From: JBBDWZ01 sp050732575
GTDB taxonomy: Bacteria; Gemmatimonadota; Gemmatimonadetes; Longimicrobiales; RSA9
DNA length: 50,088 bases
Direction: 5' to 3'
Assembly: GCA_050732575.1 (NCBI GenBank)
Contig: JBOHRF010000006.1
Coordinates: 1 to 50,088, forward strand
The notes beneath the pieces are model-generated. The model did not search any database, was not told where the DNA came from, and worked only from the letters and a program-made list of their open reading frames with translations. The translations under genes and the position numbers were made by a program. Shown here piece by piece: positions 1 to 8,472 of the stretch. Numbering within the stretch: position 1 is the first letter of the stretch; each line of letters starts with the position of its first letter.

Positions 1-2116
1 GTTCGGCGATGTGGCAGTGGAGCATCCAGCGGCCAGGGTTGGTCATTTCGACAAGTAGCTCTACGGATTCTCCAGCCTGAACGAGCGCCGTGTCTTTCCA
101 GACCAGGTTGGATGTTGGAGTACCGTTTCGGCGGATTACCAGTAGGCGCTGACCGTGCAGGTGGATGGGATGGGCCATGGCGTGGAAGACGTTATGATCG
201 TTGACAATGCGGAGACGGACGCGGTCACCGCGGCGGAACGTCCAGAGCACGTCCATGTTTTCCCGACGGTCCTGCGCATCGCGTACGATCCAGGTAACGT
301 TATTGCCAGTCGTTGCCCAGTTCATCATGGCCATGCCGTCGTTCCAGTCGACAGGCACTGGGAAGCCAGTGGCCATGGCTGCCACGATCGCTGGCAGCTG
401 TCGCACCTGCATCGAGAGGACGAGCTCGCGATCGGGTGGACGCGCGAAATCGGAGCGGTAAGCGTCCATTTCGCGCACTACGTCGGCGTTGGTGCGCAGT
501 TGTGCGAACGCAGTACGCAAATCCGGTAGTGCCGGGCTTGCCCGAACGTCAACCAAGGCCAGAGTGTCGATTTCCTGGTAATAGGTACCGTACGCGTGGT
601 TGAGAGCACGTACGCGATTGACCAGCGCATGTAGTCCGGGTCGATCGAAGCGCAGGTCAACGATGGCGCGCTCGGCCGGTGCCAACACAACACTTTCGAC
701 CCATTCTTCCCGCTCGTACCGACCGACGTCGGACCCCACCAGTTTCATGCGCGCGCCATCCATGGACACGTTGAAAGGGCGCGCATTGGAGACATTGGTC
801 AGGAAGAAACGAACGACCTCGCCGCGGTCTGCGTGCAAGCGAGGAAGGGGCTCGCCATTGACCAGGAAGACGTTGCCAAAACGCCCCATCAGCGCGTGTG
901 TTGGCGTATCCACGCCAAACGGGATGAGGCCGGCATCTCCAACCAGCAAATCGTCGAGCATGAGGAATTCGGAGCGATGGACGGGACCATAGGCATCCGC
1001 TCGCTCGGCATCGACCAGCAAGTTGCCATAGAGTCCCAGGTCCTGCTGCACGTCCTCGCGGTAGTGCGAGTGATACCAGTAGATGCCGGCATCGGGAAAG
1101 TGGACGGTATACAGGAAGCGCTGGCCAGGCAGAACCGGGTCCTGGGTCAGATGCGGGACGCCATCGAATCGATTGTCGAGACGAATGCCGTGCCAATGAA
1201 TGGTGGTTGGCTGATCGAGCGAGTTACGCAAATCGACATGAATGGTGGTGCGCTGGCGCACTTGAATGAGCGGCCCGGGATACTGCTGATTGAAGCCGAA
1301 CATCAGGAACGTCTTGCCTGCAATGCGCCGGCGCACGAGGCCAGCTTCCAGATGGATGGTATCTCCGTCCCTGGCTGCAATCACTCGACGGGGCTGCGCA
1401 AAGGGGATACGGGCAGTGTCAGGCGATGCGGGCAGGTACGGTTCGACGTTGGGTCGAAGCGCGTGCATGCCAGGCATTAAGGGCATGCGCGGATCCATGG
1501 GGGGCATGAGCCAGGTGCGGTGCTGGTGGGTGACGGCATCGGGCACAAGCGGAGCATTGCCCATGGGCCCTGACTGTGTGACATCGCGGTGGGCCATCAG
1601 CCGGGCACTGGGTGATGTGCCGCGCAGCAGCGGACGACCTGTGCGCTGGCGCGCGCTCACGTTTGGTTCAGCGCTGACGAAGATGCGGAACTGATCGAGC
1701 TGCAACTCACCCAATTCAGTGCGTCCTGTCTTCACCTCACCCAACCGAATGACGGTGTCCATGGCCAGGGTCGTGGCCCAGGCGACAAACCCGCGGGATT
1801 GGCCAGTGCCCGGAAGTGGCGGCAGCGAATCAATGACGGCCACGAGCCGGTAGCGCGGGTAGCCAGCGCGGGCAACGCTAATGGTTGCGCCAGCGGCAAC
1901 CGAGTGCAGCTCGAGCAGGGCGCGGATTTGAGCATGCTCGGGGACGGGCACCAGGTCGATGCAAAACAGAGAGCCCGTGCGTGCGGCGCTCACCGGTCCG
2001 ACGGGCGTTTCACGGGTTGGACAGAGGTCAGATTGGGCCGAAACCAGGGACGCACACAGCAGAACGGCGATCGAGGCATAGCCGGCGGCCACGGTCGGTG
2101 AGAGGCAGAATCGCAT
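1..2116 (-). CDS. multicopper oxidase, 3' end outside the window
   Basis: Reading the minus strand from an ATG at 2116 gives one open frame of at least 705 codons that runs off the left edge. The N-terminus is a signal peptide (hydrophobic stretch ending near SLVSAQS), so the enzyme is exported. About 150 residues without recognised motifs follow, then the cupredoxin part with all four copper-binding motifs in one frame: THWHG, YWYHSHYRED, HPIHLHGQRL and, at the window edge, GRWMLHCHIAE. The HCH motif supplies trinuclear and type 1 copper ligands; the final ligands lie beyond the edge. The family oxidises organic or metal substrates while reducing oxygen to water; the substrate cannot be told (CopA/CueO-like or laccase-like). 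The gene diverges from cydA across about 60 bp, so the two share a promoter region. Confidence 0.9.
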   Translation of the reverse strand, partial: MRFCLSPTVAAGYASIAVLLCASLVSAQSDLCPTRETPVGPVSAARTGSLFCIDLVPVPEHAQIRALLELHSVAAGATISVARAGYPRYRLVAVIDSLPPLPGTGQSRGFVAWATTLAMDTVIRLGEVKTGRTELGELQLDQFRIFVSAEPNVSARQRTGRPLLRGTSPSARLMAHRDVTQSGPMGNAPLVPDAVTHQHRTWLMPPMDPRMPLMPGMHALRPNVEPYLPASPDTARIPFAQPRRVIAARDGDTIHLEAGLVRRRIAGKTFLMFGFNQQYPGPLIQVRQRTTIHVDLRNSLDQPTTIHWHGIRLDNRFDGVPHLTQDPVLPGQRFLYTVHFPDAGIYWYHSHYREDVQQDLGLYGNLLVDAERADAYGPVHRSEFLMLDDLLVGDAGLIPFGVDTPTHALMGRFGNVFLVNGEPLPRLHADRGEVVRFFLTNVSNARPFNVSMDGARMKLVGSDVGRYEREEWVESVVLAPAERAIVDLRFDRPGLHALVNRVRALNHAYGTYYQEIDTLALVDVRASPALPDLRTAFAQLRTNADVVREMDAYRSDFARPPDRELVLSMQVRQLPAIVAAMATGFPVPVDWNDGMAMMNWATTGNNVTWIVRDAQDRRENMDVLWTFRRGDRVRLRIVNDHNVFHAMAHPIHLHGQRLLVIRRNGTPTSNLVWKDTALVQAGESVELLVEMTNPGRWMLHCHIAE

Positions 2117-2176
2117 GCCGACCAATATAATCTGGCCGCCTCCATTGTTTTGGGGCTCCAACATCGAACTGACTTC

Positions 2177-3481
2177 GTGAATCCACTTACGGCTGCCCGC
2201 GCGCAAATGGAAGTCTCACTCGGTTTCCATATGGTTTTTGCCGCCCTGGGCATTGGCTTGCCGCTCCTGCTGCTGATTGCGGAGGCACAGTGGCTGCGCA
2301 CCGGAAACGCGCACTACAAGGAGTTGGCGCGGCAATGGGCCAAAGCAACGGCTCTCACATTTGCGGTTGGTGCCGTATCGGGCACAGCGCTTTCTTTCGA
2401 GTTGGGTCTCTTGTGGCCGCGCTTCATGGAAACGGCAGGCGCAACGATTGGATCCGCGTTCACGCTCGAGGCGTACGCATTCTTCACGGAAGCGATCTTC
2501 CTCGGGCTTTACCTGTATGGCTGGGACAGACTCTCGCCCAGGGCCCATTGGCTGACTGCGATTCCGGTGGCGCTAAGCGGCCTGGCATCGGGCGTCCTCG
2601 TAGTAGCCGTGAACGCCTGGATGCAGCACCCGTTCACGACCCATCCGTCTGGTGAGCTGGTGCTGCGGACGGACCCGCTTGCGCCGTTTGCCAGTCCGGC
2701 GTGGTTGACCATGGCGCTGCACTCCTCACTGGCCTGTTATGTAGCGACCGGTTTTGCCACTGCGGGCGTGTACGCGGCAGGCCTGCTGCGCGGTCATCGT
2801 GATGCGTATCACCGAAGTGGACTGCGCATCGCGATGGCAGTGGGCGGTGTGGCCGCCCTGCTCCAGCCATTGAGCGGCGATATCAGCGCGCGCAGCGTGG
2901 CGCGGCTGCAGCCGATCAAACTGGCGGCCATGGAGTCCTTGTTCGAAACGCGAGCCAATGCGCCGCTCACCATAGGCGGCATCCCGGATGTGGAAGCCCG
3001 CGTGGTCCGGTTTGGTATCGAAGTGCCCGGCGCGCTCAGTTTTCTGGCTCATCACGATCCTGACGCGGTCGTCACAGGACTGGCCGACGTGCCACGTGAG
3101 CTATGGCCCAACGTCATGATTACGCACCTTGCCTTTCAAATCATGGTGGGCTGCGGGATGGTCATGGTGGTCGTTGCACTATGGTACTGGTGGTCGGATC
3201 GTCAGCGACGGGATCTACGAGCGTCGCTGCTCCGCGTATTGCTTGCAGCGGCTCCGCTGGGCTTCTTGGCGCTCGAGGCCGGTTGGGTGGTGACCGAGGT
3301 AGGTCGTCAGCCCTGGATCATCTACCAGGTCATGCGCACGCAGGATGCGGTGACGAGCGTACAAGGCATCAGCGCAACGTTCATCGCTTTCACGATACTT
3401 TACGCCGTGCTGGGCATTGCGCTTTTGGTATTGCTGCAGCGCCTGGCGTACAATCGGCGCGTGGTAACGGAGCAGGCATGA
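2177..3481 (+). CDS. cydA: cytochrome bd-type quinol oxidase subunit I
   Basis: Integral membrane subunit that carries the haems and oxidises quinol while reducing oxygen. The GTG at 2177 is preferred because it gives VNPLTAARAQMEVSLGFH, with the conserved haem-ligand histidine at residue 18 (E. coli His19); an in-frame TTG at 2150 would add nine atypical residues. Visible family features are the TLEAYAFFTEAIFLG segment with the two conserved glutamates, the second His in TMALHSSLA, the Q-loop start QPIKLAAMES, the ligand Met region FQIMVGCG, and the C-terminal EVGRQPW motif. The short Q-loop and length of 434 residues suggest the CIO-like (short-loop) branch. It overlaps cydB by four bases (ATGA), so the pair is translationally coupled. 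No cydX-like small gene follows. Confidence 0.93.
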   Translation: MNPLTAARAQMEVSLGFHMVFAALGIGLPLLLLIAEAQWLRTGNAHYKELARQWAKATALTFAVGAVSGTALSFELGLLWPRFMETAGATIGSAFTLEAYAFFTEAIFLGLYLYGWDRLSPRAHWLTAIPVALSGLASGVLVVAVNAWMQHPFTTHPSGELVLRTDPLAPFASPAWLTMALHSSLACYVATGFATAGVYAAGLLRGHRDAYHRSGLRIAMAVGGVAALLQPLSGDISARSVARLQPIKLAAMESLFETRANAPLTIGGIPDVEARVVRFGIEVPGALSFLAHHDPDAVVTGLADVPRELWPNVMITHLAFQIMVGCGMVMVVVALWYWWSDRQRRDLRASLLRVLLAAAPLGFLALEAGWVVTEVGRQPWIIYQVMRTQDAVTSVQGISATFIAFTILYAVLGIALLVLLQRLAYNRRVVTEQA

Positions 3482-4470
3482 TCGAATTGATGGCCGCGAC
3501 CGCCGGGCTGGCTGTGATTGCCTATGCGCTATTGGGCGGTGCCGATTTTGGTGGCGGGATCTGGGACCTGTTTGCCACAGGTCCGCGGCGCGCCGAGCAG
3601 CGCGCGGCCATTGGCCGAGCCATGGGTCCGGTGTGGGAAGCCAATCATGTTTGGCTGATCTTTGTGATCGTCATCCTGTTCACCGCGTTCCCAGCCGCGT
3701 ACGCGGCTCTTTCGGTCGCATTGTTCCTGCCGTTTCACCTGGTGCTGGTCGGCATTGTACTGCGTGGTGCCGCCTTCGTATTTCGCGCGTACGCGCGGCG
3801 CGCGGGCGCGGGCGCGAGCCCATCGGAACGCGGCTGGGGCGTAGTCTTTGGTGCGGCGAGCGCAATCACACCGTTGCTGCTGGGCATGTCACTGGGCGCC
3901 GTCTCGACCGGGAGGATACGCACGCAGGCGGGTCAGGTGGTAGCAGCAGAGGCATGGACGGCACCGGTTGCGTTGATCGTTGGTATGCTGGCTCTATGTC
4001 TGTGCGCGTATCTGGCCGCGGTGTACCTGACCAATGAAACCGAGGGCGCGTTGCAGGAAGATTTTCGTACGCGCGCGCTGCTGGCGGGAACGGCCACGGT
4101 CGCGCTTTCAGGCCTGGCCATTCCACTGCTGCGTTTGCAAGCGCCGCAGCTCTGGGCCAACCTGTTCAGCGCCCGTGTGTTGCCGGTGTTGCTGGCTGGG
4201 GCCGCGTCGGCGCTGCTGGCCGGCTGGTGGCTGCGCCAGCGAAACTATCGCCGGGCGCGGTTGGCGGCCGTGTTACAGATCGCGACATTGATCTCAGGCT
4301 GGTTGTTGGCGCAGTATCCGTACATCATCTACCCGGACATCACGCTCGAGTCAGCGGCTGCACCGCCGGCCACGCTGCGCTTCTTTCTGATTTCATTGCC
4401 CATCGGCCTGCTCGTACTGCTGCCGTCGCTCTGGTTGCTGTTTCGTGTGTTCAAGACGGAGGCTGGCTGA
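3478..4470 (+). CDS. cydB: cytochrome bd-type quinol oxidase subunit II
   Basis: A 330-residue multi-spanning membrane protein that pairs with CydA. The start is the ATG of the ATGA overlap with cydA; the open frame extends upstream inside cydA but has no reason to be used there. The family N-terminal region is clear: ALLGGADFGGGIWDL, then WEANHVWLIFVIVILFTAFP, where CydB proteins carry a conserved acidic residue and tryptophan near the second helix. About nine hydrophobic segments follow and the protein ends in a short positively charged tail. The stop is immediately followed by a broken peptidase remnant, so cydAB appears to be a two-gene operon. Confidence 0.92.
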   Translation: MIELMAATAGLAVIAYALLGGADFGGGIWDLFATGPRRAEQRAAIGRAMGPVWEANHVWLIFVIVILFTAFPAAYAALSVALFLPFHLVLVGIVLRGAAFVFRAYARRAGAGASPSERGWGVVFGAASAITPLLLGMSLGAVSTGRIRTQAGQVVAAEAWTAPVALIVGMLALCLCAYLAAVYLTNETEGALQEDFRTRALLAGTATVALSGLAIPLLRLQAPQLWANLFSARVLPVLLAGAASALLAGWWLRQRNYRRARLAAVLQIATLISGWLLAQYPYIIYPDITLESAAAPPATLRFFLISLPIGLLVLLPSLWLLFRVFKTEAG

Positions 4471-5308
4471 TCGGAATCCTCGCGCTGCCAATGGGATTGT
4501 CGGCACAGGATAGTGGCCAGTTGCAATACGATTCAGCACATCATGCCTGGAACGCCGGCAACTATCCCGATGCGCTACAGCGATTCAAGCGTCTACTAAC
4601 CGGACCCTATGGTGACCGATTCATGCAGCCACTCGCACTTTTGACGGGGGAGTTGTTCAACGCAACCAGGCAACCAGAAGGCCGCGGAGTATATTTTCAA
4701 TACCTCAAATGCGCTCAACAACGACATGATCGGTTTTGCCAACGACGATCGGTTGGACAACACCATCCGCTACTCGAATGTAGGATTGCGCGATCTGCAG
4801 CATGCGGCTGCGTTCCTGTTCACCAACCTGATCACGTATGACTCGAAGTATTATCAGAGCACGGATGCGGCGGCGTACTACGACGCGTACGGCGACATTG
4901 TGGGTGGCATCGGCTCGTATCCAGTTTTGGGCAATCCGCATTACCATCAAGCCCATGACGTGCTGGAAACCATCAACCATCAGCTGGTGACTGAAGTAGC
5001 AAAAACAACGGCCGCGTCACTCATGTTGATGGCATCGAGTCCAGCGCGCTTGAAGGACCTGACCGTATCGGTGCAGGCCAACGGCGCTGACGCGACCTGG
5101 AGCGCTGCGCCCGAAACCGGCGTCAGCGCGTACATCGTGCGCTACTGGCCAGCGGGCCGGGCCGACGCACGTGAGCTGCGCGTAACCGCGGCCCGCGCAA
5201 CTTTGCCAGGGAGTACGAGCGGGGGATGCCGTCTGGGTGAAGGCAGTCAATGCGCAGGGGATGGAAAGTTGGGACTGGGCTCGCGCCAACGCGACGAGGG
5301 AACGGTAG
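4464..5308 (+). pseudogene. M28-type peptidase remnant with an internal deletion and two frame changes
   Basis: Three frames must be joined to read a protein. The first part (4464 to about 4670) has a signal-like WLIGILALPMGLSAQ and then AHHAWNAGNYPDALQRFKRL, which looks like the N-terminus of a secreted protein. The frame then changes and the sequence resumes near 4678 as the C-terminal part of an M28 zinc aminopeptidase-like domain: ALNNDMIGFANDDRLDNTIR, DLQHAAAFL and HYHQAHDVLETINHQL. A second shift near the G-run at 5221-5225 is needed to read the tail AGDAVWVKAVNAQGMESWDW and reach the TAG at 5306. The catalytic middle of the peptidase is missing. Whether both ends come from one original gene is inferred. 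The missing domain makes sequencing error alone an unlikely explanation. Confidence 0.75.
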
Positions 5309-5431
5309 GACGGCAGTGCGCGCAGCGGCGGGGAACCTTTGCAAACGAGGTCCCCCTATCCCACTCCAGACCGCACGTTCTGACTGTGGGACCCCGCCGC
5401 CAGGCCGTGCACCCGCCCCGCGAGGTGCAAC

Positions 5432-6181
5432 ATGACTGCAGCCGCTGCACGTCCCCCACTCTTCACTCATCTGGTTGCCAGCAGCCCCGAACACGACCGC
5501 GGATCGTTCGGCACGACAGCGGTTTCCGTTGTCATCCACGGTGCGGTCATTGTGGCCATCGTGGCTCTGGGCGCGCGCGTACGAGCGCCGGTGGCAACGT
5601 CCGAACCGGCCGCCATTATTTTGCCCAACGTCAGTCTGATCGAGCCACAACAACGCGCTGCTGCATCGAGCGAACCCTCAGGTGGAAGCTCCCGCCTGGT
5701 GCCCCAAGCACCGGCACTGCCTGCTCCGCCTGAAATCGCGCCGAGCGCAATACCACAGCCTGGCCTGGAGCCGCGGTTTGGTGTCCACGATTTCGTCGGG
5801 CCGACCACCACTCGCCTGCTGAACACACGACCGGGCACCGATCCGGGACCTGGCGTATCAGACCGACCCGGCGCCTGGGTAGCCGTTACAGTGCTGCCAA
5901 GGTTACTGAATCGGGAGGAGGTGCAGCGCACCATGCAGCGTATGTATCCGTCGATGCTGATGCAGGCCGGGATTGGCGGCACTGCGGTGATCTGGCTTCG
6001 TCTCGATGTAGACGGTCGCGTCATGGATACACAAGTCAAGCAAAGCAGCGGGCATCGCGCACTGGACCAGGCGGCCCAGGAAGTGGGCAAGCGCGCGCGC
6101 TTCTCGCCCGCCTACAACCGCGATCAGAAGGTGCGCGTGTGGGTGGAGCTGCCGGTTGTGTTCTCGACGCGTGATCGGTGA
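5432..6181 (+). CDS. energy transducer TonB
   Basis: A 249-residue protein with the usual TonB plan: a short cytoplasmic N-terminus, one membrane helix (about residues 28-48, TTAVSVVIHGAVIVAIVALG), a proline-rich periplasmic stretch and a C-terminal domain (about 160-245). The C-terminal domain contains GIGGTAVIWLRLDVDGRV, SSGHRALDQAA and ARFSPAYNRDQKVRVWVELP, the pattern of TonB C-terminal domains that touch outer-membrane receptors. No ExbB/ExbD genes or TonB-dependent receptor are adjacent, so it probably uses ExbBD encoded elsewhere. The start ATG follows a GAGGTG ribosome-binding sequence. A second TonB (37509-38399) lies on the other strand. Confidence 0.88.
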   Translation: MTAAAARPPLFTHLVASSPEHDRGSFGTTAVSVVIHGAVIVAIVALGARVRAPVATSEPAAIILPNVSLIEPQQRAAASSEPSGGSSRLVPQAPALPAPPEIAPSAIPQPGLEPRFGVHDFVGPTTTRLLNTRPGTDPGPGVSDRPGAWVAVTVLPRLLNREEVQRTMQRMYPSMLMQAGIGGTAVIWLRLDVDGRVMDTQVKQSSGHRALDQAAQEVGKRARFSPAYNRDQKVRVWVELPVVFSTRDR

Positions 6182-6207
6182 TTGTGGTTGTGCGCGTGAC
6201 GATCCTA

Positions 6208-6256
6208 TTGACAATATCTGTTTTCTGAGCAAACACTGTTGTCATGAATGATGACA
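6208..6256 (+). promoter_or_regulatory. dyad symmetries over the promoter and start of the winged-helix regulator
   Basis: TTGACA at 6208-6213 could be a -35 box. It sits in the left arm (6209-6223) of an imperfect dyad whose right arm is AAACACTGTTGTCA (6231-6244). A second, perfect dyad TGTCAT-GAATG-ATGACA (6240-6256) spans the start codon of the downstream regulator. The repeated TGACA/TGTCA half-sites fit operators for autoregulation. The sites are seen directly; their function is inferred. Confidence 0.45.
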
Positions 6257-6867
6257 CGTTGGCGGCACTCGAGTGTGTGACCGATGGCGCGCGCGCGGCC
6301 GCGCTGGTGCAGCATCCGCTGCGCCGGTGGATCCTGGCGGGCGCGCGGCATCCGGTATCGGCGACCGAGCTGGCCAATACGCTGGGTCTGACGCGACAGC
6401 GTGTGAATTACCACGTACGCCAGCTGGAACGGGCCGGCTACCTGCGACCGGCAGGCCGCAAGGTCAAACGGAATCTGGTGGAGCGGAAATACGTGGCGAC
6501 GGCGCGGTCCTACGTTCTGCTGCCGCAGTTGTTGGGACCGCTGGCGGCGACCGTGGAGGAGGGGGCGGACCGGTCGAGCGCAAGCTATTTGCTTGGCTTG
6601 ACGTCAATGGCGCAGCAGGAGCTGGCGGCCGTGGCGGAAGCGGCTGGTCGAGCTGGGAAGCGGATGGCGAGCGAGTCGCTGATGACGGAGCTGCTATTCG
6701 AGGACGAAGCGCAGCGGGCGGCGTTCGGCAAGGCGCTGCGGGCGGCAGTAGCGGAAGTTCTGGCCGAATACTCGGCGCCTTTGACGGAGATGACCCAACG
6801 AGGAGAGCGGCCCTTCCGGTTGGTGATTGGCTGCTACCCAATTCCGGAACCGGGTCGACATGACTGA
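6244..6867 (+). CDS. ArsR-like winged helix-turn-helix transcriptional regulator
   Basis: A 207-residue regulator. Residues about 20-85 form a winged helix: LVQHPLRRWILAGARHPVSA, ELANTLGLTRQRVNYHVRQL as the recognition helix-turn-helix, then ERAGYLRPAGRKVKRNLVER as the wing. This is the pattern of ArsR/HTH_20-type regulators. The C-terminal 120 residues are alanine- and glutamate-rich helices ending in PFRLVIGCYPIPEPG; no metal-binding cysteine cluster is visible, so metal sensing is not supported. In many genomes such regulators pair with an SRPBCC-type gene, but none lies here. Dyads over its own start suggest autoregulation. Confidence 0.8.
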   Translation: MNDDTLAALECVTDGARAAALVQHPLRRWILAGARHPVSATELANTLGLTRQRVNYHVRQLERAGYLRPAGRKVKRNLVERKYVATARSYVLLPQLLGPLAATVEEGADRSSASYLLGLTSMAQQELAAVAEAAGRAGKRMASESLMTELLFEDEAQRAAFGKALRAAVAEVLAEYSAPLTEMTQRGERPFRLVIGCYPIPEPGRHD

Positions 6868-6905
6868 GACTGGCCGGGTGTTCGGGTGGCAGGGACGGTG
6901 CCGGC

Positions 6906-7334
6906 ATGCTGCGCGATGACTATCTACTTCGCCTGATCGAGCAGGTTGGTCGGGTTCTGGCGCGCGTACGCGAAATGTTATTGGGCGGTGAGGTGGTTCG
7001 CGAGGCTGAAGTGAAGCAAGCGGCGGCCGTGGCGGGCATGGATCTGGGCATGTTGCGCGCACTCACGGTTGAGAGTGTGCCCGCACTAGTAAATCCGAGC
7101 GGCCGGCCGGACGGTTTGCGCTGTGTGTTGATCGCTGAAGTTCTGTTTGCGGATGCGCTGGTAGCGCGAACCCGCGGGGATGTGGCCGGTGAGGTGGACC
7201 GGATGACGAAGGTGGAAGCGTTGCTGAGCGCGGCGGAACAGGATGCAGAGGGCGCACATCGATTGCTCATTGCGGGGCGCATTGCGGCGCTGCGCGAGCT
7301 GATGCGCCAGGCAGCCCCGGGAATAGGCGGCTGA
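6906..7334 (+). CDS. conserved hypothetical protein, DUF6483-like
   Basis: A 142-residue, mostly helical protein with no signal peptide or membrane helix. The N-terminus MLRDDYLLRLIEQVGRVLAR resembles small proteins of the DUF6483 group; I recall this family only by its opening motif, so the name is tentative. The rest is rich in Ala, Arg and Glu. It follows the winged-helix regulator by 38 bp on the same strand and precedes the epimerase gene by 39 bp, so the three may be co-transcribed. No function can be stated. Confidence 0.6.
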   Translation: MLRDDYLLRLIEQVGRVLARVREMLLGGEVVREAEVKQAAAVAGMDLGMLRALTVESVPALVNPSGRPDGLRCVLIAEVLFADALVARTRGDVAGEVDRMTKVEALLSAAEQDAEGAHRLLIAGRIAALRELMRQAAPGIGG

Positions 7335-7373
7335 CAATTGTCGCCGTGATCATGCGGCGCGTAGGTTCGCGCC

Positions 7374-8282
7374 ATGCGAATTGTCGTGAGCGGATCGAGC
7401 GGCCTGATCGGGAGCGCATTGGTTGCTGAGTTGGGTCAGGCCGGCCATTCGGTGAGTCGTCTGGTGCGCAGTCGCACAGCGCGCGTAACAACAGAGCGTC
7501 TCATTTTGTGGGATCCGGAGAGCGGCGCAATCGATGCCGCGGCGTTAGAAGCGCACGATGCCGCAGTACACCTGGCCGGCGAGTCGATTTTTGGACTCTG
7601 GACAGGCTCCAAGAAACGAGCGATCCGCAACAGCCGCATGCGCGGGACGACACTCCTTTCGCGCACACTCGCGGGGCTGCAGCAGCCGCCGCGAGTTCTG
7701 ATTTCTGCTTCAGCAATTGGGTATTACGGCAATCGGCCGGCCGGTGAACCGGTGACTGAAAGCGGGAGTCGAGGGGGCGGCTTTCTGGCCGAAGTTGTAG
7801 AGCGGTGGGAAGAATGCACGGCGCCGGCTCGCGCGGCGGGCATACGCGTGGCCAACCCGCGATTTGGATTGATACTGTCGCGCGACGGTGGTGCGCTGGC
7901 GGTCATGTTGCCGGTTTTTCAGGCTGGACTCGGCGGCAAACTCGGTTCGGGCTCGCAGATCTGGAGCTGGATCACGCTGAGTGATGTAGTGGGGGGAATT
8001 GTGCACGTGGTATCCAACGACACTCTTTTCGGGCCCATAAATTTCACGGCTCCTGAAGCCGTATCCAATGAAGTGTTCACGCGCGTGCTGGCGCGTGTGC
8101 TGAACCGACCCACCTTCCTACACGTGCCGGCCTTTGTCATGCGCCTGGTGGGACAGCAGATGGCTGAGGAACTGCTGCTCAGCGGAGTGCGCGCAGTGCC
8201 AGGCAAATTGCTCGACAGTGGCTATCGCTTTTTGCACGCCGAGCTCGAGCCGGCACTGCGAGCTGTAGTGGACCGCGAATAG
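7374..8282 (+). CDS. TIGR01777 family NAD(P)-binding epimerase-like protein
   Basis: A 302-residue extended short-chain dehydrogenase of the TIGR01777 (YfcH/SulA-like) family. The Rossmann nucleotide-binding loop is at the N-terminus (VSGSSGLIGSALVAEL). Family-typical stretches follow: AVHLAGESIFGLWTGSKKRA with R..SR, then ISASAIGYYGNR, which holds the YYG signature in place of the classical YxxxK, and WITLSDVVGGIVH. The C-terminal region (residues about 240-300) matches the DUF1731-like extension, with PAFVMRLVGQQMAEELLLSG. The physiological substrate of the family is not established; in cyanobacteria and plants a relative affects cell division. Length is normal and no defect is visible. Confidence 0.9.
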   Translation: MRIVVSGSSGLIGSALVAELGQAGHSVSRLVRSRTARVTTERLILWDPESGAIDAAALEAHDAAVHLAGESIFGLWTGSKKRAIRNSRMRGTTLLSRTLAGLQQPPRVLISASAIGYYGNRPAGEPVTESGSRGGGFLAEVVERWEECTAPARAAGIRVANPRFGLILSRDGGALAVMLPVFQAGLGGKLGSGSQIWSWITLSDVVGGIVHVVSNDTLFGPINFTAPEAVSNEVFTRVLARVLNRPTFLHVPAFVMRLVGQQMAEELLLSGVRAVPGKLLDSGYRFLHAELEPALRAVVDRE

Positions 8283-8472
8283 GTCTGCGCTGGATTCCGC
8301 GCGCATGGCCCAAAAGATGAATTCGGATGCGGCTGTGCCCGCAATGCCAGCCCAGGACACAACGTGTAAGGCCTTGTGCGGGCTCATGATCCGACGTCTG
8401 AGCGCGTTGCAGCCCCTTCCCGCCCATGGTAGGTTGGAAGGTTGACGCGAGACCGGCAACCAGTGACGAGGA

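Noticed and set aside
8283..8387. short minus-strand frame with a hydrophobic stretch between the epimerase gene and lipA
   Set aside because: Continues into the end of the epimerase gene as an antisense frame; too short and without a family match.
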